NCBI GenBank assembly: GCA_012511615.1
Contig: JAAZFS010000220.1
Location: 1-5,085, forward strand
DNA: 5,085 bases
From: Elusimicrobiota bacterium
Lineage (GTDB): Bacteria; CG03; SLGR01
Reading direction: 5' to 3'
In this document: piece by piece, positions 1-4,557 of the stretch
Layout: the number at the start of each line of letters is the position of its first letter
Position numbering within the stretch: position 1 is the stretch's first letter
Notes under the pieces: generated by a model
The model's input: the letters and a program-made list of their open reading frames with translations, nothing else
Database searches by the model: none
What the model was told of the DNA's origin: nothing
Translations under genes and position numbers: made by a program

Positions 1-486
1 ATAGGAAACCGTCGAACTATGGAGGAACGCCTCTCCGCTGCCGTTGAGACTTTCGTCTGTAAAGGGATTCGAGAAAGCTTAGCAATTCTTGACCTCGATC
101 ACTTTAAACTTGTTAATGATATGTTTGGCCACGATGAGGGTGATCGGGTTCTGATTTCATTTAGCAAACTTGTCAGTAGTATGCTCAGAGAGGGAGACGA
201 ACTTTTTCGGTTTGGAGGAGAAGAATTTGTAGCTCTTCTCGTGGGTAACGATGTCGAAAGAGTGGAACCTCTAATGGAAGAAATAAGGATTCAAGTTGCA
301 GAGAATATTAATGCTCAGGGTAGGGCTGTTACAACGAGTGTTGGAGTGGCGTATCTTAATCTGGGAGAAAAATGGGATGACTGGCTCAAAAGAGCCGACC
401 TCGCACTTTATAAGGCAAAAGCCTGCGGGAGAAACCAGGTGGTTATGGCTTCGCCTCCAGGAGTTAATCCAGAAATACCTGTTTAA
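1..486 (+). CDS. GGDEF-domain diguanylate cyclase, C-terminal part (5' end outside window)
   Basis: This is the catalytic domain of a diguanylate cyclase, which makes cyclic di-GMP from two GTP. Frame 1 is open from base 1. It reads IGNRRTMEERL, the well-known N-terminal GGDEF-domain segment (family form LTGLxNRR), so the ATG at 19 is internal and the true start lies upstream. Visible landmarks are the metal/GTP-binding stretch LDLDHFKLVND followed by FGHDEGD, the active-site GGEEF at bases 214-228, and an RxxD inhibitory site (REGD, bases 187-198) placed exactly five residues before GGEEF. The late helix with ADLALYKAKACGRNQV is also typical. The enzyme should therefore be active and product-inhibited. 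About 161 residues are present, ending in a short tail rich in Pro and Gly. Any sensory or membrane domain lies to the left, so the input signal is unknown. It is separated by 164 bases from the next gene and is probably a separate unit. Confidence 0.95.
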   Translation: MGNRRTMEERLSAAVETFVCKGIRESLAILDLDHFKLVNDMFGHDEGDRVLISFSKLVSSMLREGDELFRFGGEEFVALLVGNDVERVEPLMEEIRIQVAENINAQGRAVTTSVGVAYLNLGEKWDDWLKRADLALYKAKACGRNQVVMASPPGVNPEIPV

Positions 487-650
487 TTTAAGTTTTGGGT
501 TACATCTTTTTTAAATAGTTTTTTCTGGAGCAATTTTCTAATACTGCTGAATTTAAATATGCCAAGGAGTTCTTGTCTGTTTTATTTATTTCTCATCTTA
601 GTTTTGGTCAAGCATTTTTCCATATTAGATAAAAGAATTCAATACACTTT
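487..650. promoter_or_regulatory. AT-rich gap, presumed to hold the operon promoter
   Basis: This 164-base gap separates the diguanylate cyclase from the first gene of the iron-sulfur operon. It is very AT-rich, with several T runs. I see no GC-rich hairpin followed by a T tail that would make a clear intrinsic terminator, and no good sigma-70 hexamer pair. Weak candidates such as TTGTCT at 573-578 and TTGGTC at 604-609 lack a good -10 partner at the right distance. An AAGGAG at 564-569 is Shine-Dalgarno-like but precedes only a 19-codon frame that stops at 630-632. A promoter here is inferred only from gene spacing. Confidence 0.35.
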
Positions 651-1646
651 ATGCACCTTGTTTTTTCAGAAAGAAAACTAAAGAATCTTTTTAGTAAGTG
701 GTCTCTTGAGGCGCAGCTTTTTACGCCTGATATTCAAGGACGACTTGTGATGTATAGCGAGTTTGCTGATATAAATCTAAAAAAAACTCCAGTATGGGGT
801 TCTCTTAAAAATTATATCCTTCCTTCTCGTCGGGCTGCATTTGAAGATTCTGCAAAAGAAAAAAGCCCACTCATTTTGGTAGGTGTCCGCAACTGTGATA
901 TAAGAGGAGCTTTAGGGATTTTGGATAGGGTGTTTGCTGGAAAAGAATTTTCTGATCCTCTATATAAAAAAATGCGCAAAAATACCTTAATAGTATCTGT
1001 AGATTGTTTCATGCCAGCAGATACCTGTTTCTGTATTCAAACTGGAGGCATCCCTTTTGTATCCGCTGGTTCTGATATAAATATAACGCCCCTTAGTAAT
1101 GACCAGTATTTATTAGAATCTTTAAGCTTAGAAGGTAAAAGACTTCTCAGTAATTCAAATGCTAGGGGAGTCAGTGAACTTGAGCTTCGGATGAGAAACG
1201 ATATTCGGGATACCGCATTCAAGAAAGTTCAAGGCAATTTTAATATCGATATTTCAAGAGGTTTTTTTAAAAAAACACACACAGAAACTAGTGAAAAAAA
1301 AGAATACTGGGAGGAGCTATCTGCCAATTGTATTCAATGTGGCGCCTGCAACTTTACCTGCCCTACCTGCTACTGCACTATATTAAACGAAGTATCCTCC
1401 AGAAATAAATTTTTTAAAGTGCTTCAGTGGGACAGTTGCCTTTTTAGAGGATACTTTTCCCGCGCGGGAAAAAAAAACCTTCTTCCGAAACTCTCGGAAA
1501 GGTTTAGATATCGCTATATTTGCAAATTATCTCTGATGTATACTGAATTTGGAATTTCGGGATGCGTAGGTTGTGGGCGCTGTATACAATCCTGTCCAGC
1601 CATGATAGACATGAGAGAGATAATCAGGGGGCTATGTGAAAACTAA
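651..1646 (+). CDS. HydB/AsrA-type 4Fe-4S dicluster electron-transfer subunit
   Basis: 331 aa, the usual size for the beta subunit of sulfhydrogenase (HydB) and subunit A of anaerobic sulfite reductase (AsrA). These cytoplasmic proteins pass electrons between a flavin partner and a catalytic subunit. The N-terminal half has the family segments GVRNCDIRGALGILDRVF (C82) and DCFMPADTCFC (C119, C126, C128), which could hold a further cluster or redox group. The C-terminal half has two ferredoxin-like motifs: CIQCGACNFTCPTCYC (C227, C230, C233, C237, then C240 and C242) and CVGCGRCIQSCP (C305, C308, C311, C315). The conserved QWDSC and AGKKN segments lie between them. A Lys/Thr/Ser-rich stretch near residues 205-218 looks like a linker. 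ATG 651 is the first start after an in-frame stop at 630-632; it has only a weak ribosome site. The next gene is its usual partner, overlapping by 11 nt. The fold and role are clear; the physiological donor or acceptor is not. Confidence 0.9.
   Translation: MHLVFSERKLKNLFSKWSLEAQLFTPDIQGRLVMYSEFADINLKKTPVWGSLKNYILPSRRAAFEDSAKEKSPLILVGVRNCDIRGALGILDRVFAGKEFSDPLYKKMRKNTLIVSVDCFMPADTCFCIQTGGIPFVSAGSDINITPLSNDQYLLESLSLEGKRLLSNSNARGVSELELRMRNDIRDTAFKKVQGNFNIDISRGFFKKTHTETSEKKEYWEELSANCIQCGACNFTCPTCYCTILNEVSSRNKFFKVLQWDSCLFRGYFSRAGKKNLLPKLSERFRYRYICKLSLMYTEFGISGCVGCGRCIQSCPAMIDMREIIRGLCEN
1455..1499. repeat. Perfect 18-bp palindrome plus adjacent 6-bp hairpin inside the HydB-like gene
   Basis: Bases 1455-1472 read TTTTCCCGCGCGGGAAAA, a perfect self-complementary sequence with a GC core unusual for this AT-rich region. 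It runs into a nine-A tract (1469-1477). A second short hairpin follows, TTCCGA (1483-1488) and TCGGAA (1494-1499) with a five-base loop. The reading frame stays open through both and encodes the family segment around AGKKN, and conserved motifs follow in frame. On neither strand does a hairpin run directly into a T tract, so this is not a standard terminator. It may be coincidental codon choice. Confidence 0.5.
1626..1631 (+). promoter_or_regulatory. Ribosome binding site for the GTG start of the HydG-like gene
   Basis: AGGGGG lies four bases before GTG 1636. The nearby ATG at 1634 is followed at once by TGA in its own frame, so GTG 1636 is the only sensible start. This makes the gene overlap the preceding one by 11 nt. 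Confidence 0.65.
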
Positions 1647-2442
1647 TTCCCCGTATTTTCCGCAAACTGCAAAAATTATTGAAATAAGGCCCGAGACTTC
1701 TCTGGTGAAAAGTTTTAGATTAAGTCTAGACAATGAAATAAGCTTTAGCCCTGGTGAATTCATAATGCTCACTATTCCTGGCGAAGGGGAATTTCCTTTG
1801 ACCCCTACTTCGGAACCGATTAAATCTACGGTTATTGAAGTGGCGGTAAAAAAAGAGGGATATGCAACGGAGCTTCTACATGAAAAACGGATTGGGGATG
1901 TCGTCGGTATTCGTGGACCATATGGAAAAGGTTATCCCTTAACTGAGCTCTCCGGTCGTGATCTGATACTAATTGCTCAGGATGAGGGAATTATACAACT
2001 TCACTCATTGCTAATGAAAATTCTTTCAGATCGTTCACGTTTCCCACGACTGACTCTGCTCTATGAATTTTTAAATGATAGAGAAGTCGTTTACTCTTCT
2101 AAATTCAATAATTGGCATAATGAGTTTATTTTCTATAAAACTTCATCAGAAAATAATTCTTCGACAAAAAAAGGAATAGATCAACTATTGTCAAAAATAG
2201 ACTTAGATTTTGACAAGGCTTCTGCGGTAATAGCTGCGCCAGAGAGTATGATAAAGAAAATCGCTCTAAGCTTGAATATGAGTGGTATCTCTTCTGAACA
2301 AATCTGGATTCCGCTTGTCAGAAATATGAGTTGCGGAATAGGTAAGTGCAGGCATTGCATCACCGGCGATTATTATGTTTGTAAAGATGGTCCAGTATTT
2401 CGTCTGAGTGATATATATGACACATTGGGAAGTATATTATAA
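1636..2442 (+). CDS. HydG/AsrB-type ferredoxin-reductase-like subunit with [2Fe-2S] site but degenerate NAD(P)H motifs
   Basis: 268 aa, from a GTG start. It belongs to the family of sulfhydrogenase gamma (HydG), anaerobic sulfite reductase subunit B (AsrB) and dihydroorotate dehydrogenase electron-transfer subunits, which link NAD(P)H to iron-sulfur partners through FAD. The FAD half is recognisable: SPGEFIMLTIPGEGEFPLTP (residues 38-57), then GYATELL, then GDVVGIRGPYGKGYP (87-101). The C-terminal [2Fe-2S] motif is intact: CGIGKCRHC then YYVCKDGPVF, with C233, C238, C241 and C249. The nucleotide half is odd. Where relatives have a glycine-rich AGGxGxAPLRS, this has AQDEGIIQLHS (114-124). Where they have CGPPxMM, it has AAPESMI (200-206). 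The usual YGxR is also not visible. I infer weak or lost NAD(P)H binding and a role as an internal electron carrier or for another donor. It pairs with the HydB-like protein just upstream and overlaps the next gene by one base (TAATG). Confidence 0.87.
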   Translation: MKTNSPYFPQTAKIIEIRPETSLVKSFRLSLDNEISFSPGEFIMLTIPGEGEFPLTPTSEPIKSTVIEVAVKKEGYATELLHEKRIGDVVGIRGPYGKGYPLTELSGRDLILIAQDEGIIQLHSLLMKILSDRSRFPRLTLLYEFLNDREVVYSSKFNNWHNEFIFYKTSSENNSSTKKGIDQLLSKIDLDFDKASAVIAAPESMIKKIALSLNMSGISSEQIWIPLVRNMSCGIGKCRHCITGDYYVCKDGPVFRLSDIYDTLGSIL

Positions 2443-2843
2443 TGCTTCTTCTTGATATTGAAAAATGCTTTGGGTGTTCTGAATGCAAAGGGGGGAATCC
2501 TGGTCTTAAGGCCCTTGTTGAATACGTTATAAGAGCCTCAGTATGCAGGAAATGCCTGAATCCTCCCTGTGTTGCAGCTTGTCCAGTCGAAGCTCTTGTG
2601 AAAAATAAAGATGGATTGATTGATAGGCTAACGATGCAATGTGTCGGATGTCGACAGTGCTCGCCTGCCTGCCCTGTGGGGGCAAACCCAGACTGGCTTT
2701 TAGATTACAAAGTATATCCAGATAATAAGATTAATCCGGAGATTTGCAAAAAAGGCGCTTTGACGGTGTCTGAATTTCTTCCAGAAGGCTGGGAGGAAAT
2801 CTCAGAAAACATAGGCCTACCTATCCAGAGATGGAGAGACTAG
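2442..2843 (+). CDS. HycB/CooF-type polyferredoxin, three predicted [4Fe-4S] clusters
   Basis: 133 aa. This is a cytoplasmic electron-wire protein of the HycB/HyfA/CooF/HydN type, which in group 4 hydrogenases joins an electron-donating enzyme to the hydrogenase small subunit. Cysteines are C9-C12-C15 (CFGCSEC), C35-C38-C43-C47 (CRKCLNPPCVAACP), C67-C70-C73-C77 (CVGCRQCSPACP) and a lone C102 in CKKGAL. The usual family has 16 ligands for four clusters; here there are 12. The fourth Cys of motif I is replaced by N19, and motif IV keeps only its last Cys (C102). In the known fold, C9, C12, C15 and C102 still complete one cluster, while the ligands of the partner cluster are all gone. Three clusters are therefore expected. 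ATG 2442 shares its A with the previous stop, and GGGAAG at 2427-2432 is a plausible ribosome site. The next gene begins directly after its stop. It most likely links the HydB/HydG-like pair to the NuoB-like subunit. Confidence 0.9.
   Translation: MLLLDIEKCFGCSECKGGNPGLKALVEYVIRASVCRKCLNPPCVAACPVEALVKNKDGLIDRLTMQCVGCRQCSPACPVGANPDWLLDYKVYPDNKINPEICKKGALTVSEFLPEGWEEISENIGLPIQRWRD
2833..2838 (+). promoter_or_regulatory. Ribosome binding site for the TTG start of the NuoH-like gene
   Basis: GGAGAG lies five bases before TTG 2844, which directly follows the TAG stop of the polyferredoxin gene. The first in-frame ATG would remove about 48 residues, including the first membrane helix and the conserved DRR loop. 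The TTG start is therefore well supported. Confidence 0.6.
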
Positions 2844-3692
2844 TTGAATAATATAAAAAGCTTTGTTTTTTTGGACTTGCCCTTCGTTTTGATCTTGCCG
2901 TTTTTCGCGGCTGTTCTTGATAGACGCTTGGTTGCTATTAGTCGAGTTCGTCCCAAACAGTCAATTTTTCAGCCATTTTACGAGGTTATGAAGCTTTTGG
3001 GGAGTGAAACTCTTCTTCCAAAGGAGGGTAGTATTCCAATATTACTTCTTGCACCTCTTGTAGCCCTTACGGTCATGGTGTTTGCCGCGATGGTTTCATT
3101 AAGCGCACTCTTAGCTGGCGAACTCTTATTCTCTGATGCTTTTCTTTTATTTTATATATTTCTTATACTTCCATTTGTCATAGGTGTTGGGGCCTTGGCT
3201 TCGGGAAATCCGCTCTCAATATTTGATTTGCCCAGAGCGGTGAGTAGAATGATTGTTGCCGACCTTCCCTTTATAGCTGTTCTGACCGCCTTTCTCTTTC
3301 GTTCAGGCAGTAAAACATCCCACTTGTTTGTTCCGTCCAGTTTTCTAGCATTTATTGTGACTATCATATCATTTGGAGCCAAGTCTGTTGAGATTCTTGA
3401 TGATGGGAGAATTGATAAATTTCTATTAGAATACTCTGGACCTCCTCTCGCCCTCTTTACGGTTTCCCGTTGGTTTTTTGTTGGCCTTCTACCAATTTTT
3501 GTGCTTCTTCTTTTTCTTAGTCCGCTTACCGTTTATGGGGGGATTATTAAATACTTTGCAGTTTTTATTCTTATTTTTCTGGTAAAAGAGATATTATCTC
3601 GCCTGGATCCTGCTCATAGATTAAAAATTCTTTTTGGTCCTTTGAATGTTTTAGCTTTGAGCATGCTGCTTCTAGCAGCCTTGGGTTTATGA
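2844..3692 (+). CDS. NuoH/EchB/HycD-type integral membrane subunit
   Basis: 282 aa, highly hydrophobic, with about seven or eight predicted membrane helices (roughly residues 5-24, 65-92, 99-119, 138-153, 165-180, 198-228, 234-248 and 266-282). This is the membrane subunit that anchors the peripheral arm and contributes to ion transfer in complex I and group 4 hydrogenases. The diagnostic loops are present: LDRRLVAISRVRPKQSIFQP (25-44), followed by EVMKLLGSETLLP, and later LLEYSGPPLALF (194-205), the group 4 form of the EYSG motif. GNPLSIFDLPRAVSRM (121-136) matches the central loop. Differences from typical members are the loss of the GP after the first Arg cluster and D140 where a conserved helix Glu is usual (ADLPF). 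The start is TTG 2844, with GGAGAG five bases before it. The stop overlaps the next gene by 4 nt (ATGA). No NuoL-like antiporter subunit lies beside it in this window. Confidence 0.92.
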   Translation: MNNIKSFVFLDLPFVLILPFFAAVLDRRLVAISRVRPKQSIFQPFYEVMKLLGSETLLPKEGSIPILLLAPLVALTVMVFAAMVSLSALLAGELLFSDAFLLFYIFLILPFVIGVGALASGNPLSIFDLPRAVSRMIVADLPFIAVLTAFLFRSGSKTSHLFVPSSFLAFIVTIISFGAKSVEILDDGRIDKFLLEYSGPPLALFTVSRWFFVGLLPIFVLLLFLSPLTVYGGIIKYFAVFILIFLVKEILSRLDPAHRLKILFGPLNVLALSMLLLAALGL

Positions 3693-4144
3693 AGAGCTTT
3701 CTTTTTTCCAGGTCGCTCTGGATTTACCATTACCCAGCGGCAGATTGTGGGGGTTGTAAAATGGAAATAGAGACTATTAATAGAGTTTTTCATGATGCCA
3801 TGCTTCCAGCTCCAGAACTTGTAAAAAACATAAGGCGTGCTGACCTTTTGCTAATCACTGGAATGGTCAATTTTAGTCATGTTTCGCAAATTAAGCTTCT
3901 TTATAGCCAGGCGCCTCGTCCTATTTATGTTATTGCAGCGGGGGTTTGTGCGCTTGATGGAGGGATATTTCGCGAATCCTATTCTATTGCCCCCCCTCTA
4001 GAAAGGCATATACCAGTGGATATATATATCCCTGGATGTCCTCCCCGACCAGAAGCTATTATGGATGGAGTATCTAAATTGCTTTCAAAAATAAAAATTT
4101 CAGAGAAACAGAAAAAAGCTAAAAAAAACACTAGAAATGCTTGA
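3689..4144 (+). CDS. NuoB/EchC-type small subunit with intact [4Fe-4S] proximal cluster site
   Basis: 151 aa. Homologue of complex I NuoB/PSST and of group 4 hydrogenase small subunits (EchC, HycG). It holds the proximal [4Fe-4S] cluster next to the large-subunit active site on the cytoplasmic face. All four expected ligands are visible: C20 and C23 in DCGGCKMEI, C87 in GVCALDGGIF and C117 in IPGCPPRPEAI. The fold signatures RRADLLLITGMVN (49-61) and YVIAAGVC are present, although the usual Pro after TG is Met (M59). CxxC spacing follows the hydrogenase form (CNGC) rather than the adjacent Cys pair of complex I, which supports a group 4 origin. The C-terminus is a Lys-rich tail (KISEKQKKAKKNTRNA). 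ATG 3689 overlaps the preceding stop in an ATGA junction, and the gene overlaps the next by 8 nt. The cluster should be functional, so electrons can reach the large-subunit interface even though that subunit lacks nickel ligands. Confidence 0.94.
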   Translation: MKSFLFSRSLWIYHYPAADCGGCKMEIETINRVFHDAMLPAPELVKNIRRADLLLITGMVNFSHVSQIKLLYSQAPRPIYVIAAGVCALDGGIFRESYSIAPPLERHIPVDIYIPGCPPRPEAIMDGVSKLLSKIKISEKQKKAKKNTRNA

Positions 4145-4550
4145 ACTCCTTAAAAATAATCTTCATAGAAAAATAGTGGCTATTGAAACTCTAGGGCCTA
4201 GAAGGATATATATACAGATGAAACCTGAAAATCTTCTAGACGCAGTCAATTATTTTATCGAGCTGGGCATGAGATTTATTACAATCAGCGGAATTGATGA
4301 GTTGGAATCTTTTGAATTGTTGTATCATTTTTCAGAAGATAAAACTGGAGTTGTATTTAGTCTCAGAGTTATTCTTGACATTGCAAATTCTGAAATTTTA
4401 TCCATGGAGAGGGTGCTTCCAGCTGTAGCATGGATAGAGAATGAAATCTCTGAACTTTTTGGTATAAGGTTCAGAGAACTTTCAGGAAAGGAACATGTTT
4501 TACTGTCAAAAGATTATTGTGGGCGTAGGAACCCTCTCCGAAAAATATAA
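4137..4550 (+). CDS. NuoC/EchD-type 30-kDa subunit
   Basis: 137 aa, the short form seen in group 4 hydrogenases (EchD, N-terminal part of HycE). It has no cofactor and serves as a structural part of the peripheral arm, packed on the large and small subunits. The family signature is WIENEISELFGIRF (about residues 100-113), equivalent to WxERExyDLFGIxF. PLRKI at the end matches the PLRK close of the family. The N-terminal half, with LDAVNYFIELGMRFITISGID, follows the typical alpha/beta pattern. ATG 4137 overlaps the NuoB-like stop by 8 nt with only a weak ribosome site, so translation is probably coupled. Because the PLRK terminus is conserved, the frame is real to the stop at 4548-4550. This matters for choosing the start of the next gene. 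No odd residues are evident beyond normal divergence. Confidence 0.88.
   Translation: MLELLKNNLHRKIVAIETLGPRRIYIQMKPENLLDAVNYFIELGMRFITISGIDELESFELLYHFSEDKTGVVFSLRVILDIANSEILSMERVLPAVAWIENEISELFGIRFRELSGKEHVLLSKDYCGRRNPLRKI
4484..4491 (+). promoter_or_regulatory. Possible ribosome binding site for an upstream start of the large-subunit gene
   Basis: AGGAAAGG inside the NuoC-like gene precedes ATG 4495, with AGGA seven bases from it. ATG 4495 is in frame with the large subunit, with no stop between it and ATG 4558. Its use would add 21 residues and overlap the NuoC-like gene by 56 nt. ATG 4558 itself has no visible Shine-Dalgarno sequence. Confidence 0.35.
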
Positions 4551-4557
4551 TGGCAAC

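Noticed and set aside
19..486. ATG 19 as the start of the GGDEF protein
   Set aside because: The upstream in-frame codons encode IGNRRT, part of the conserved GGDEF-domain N-terminal segment, so the gene begins before the window.
487..540. Intrinsic terminator after the diguanylate cyclase gene
   Set aside because: T runs are present, but no stable inverted repeat precedes them.
564..632. AAGGAG followed by a 19-codon TTG-initiated frame that could be a leader peptide
   Set aside because: The spacing of three bases is short and the start is TTG. There is no regulatory codon run or attenuator hairpin after it.
559..681. A 40-codon frame starting ATG CCA AGG, with a hydrophobic stretch (CLFYLFLILVLV)
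   Set aside because: It has no ribosome site before the ATG, overlaps the start of the HydB-like gene, and its hydrophobicity follows from T-rich sequence. I do not see support for a real small membrane peptide.
1262..1275. T7A7 palindrome followed by a CA repeat in the HydB-like gene
   Set aside because: It lies in a Lys/Thr-rich linker of an AT-rich gene. The frame is intact and it is best explained by composition.
651..1646. The HydB/HydG-like pair as a dissimilatory sulfite reductase (AsrAB) with a missing AsrC
   Set aside because: No sirohaem sulfite reductase catalytic subunit is present. The next genes are membrane-complex subunits, so only the family relationship is claimed.
4018..4031. 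14-bp palindrome GGATATATATATCC in the NuoB-like gene
   Set aside because: It encodes VDIYIPG just before the conserved cluster Cys, and alternating TA codons explain it.
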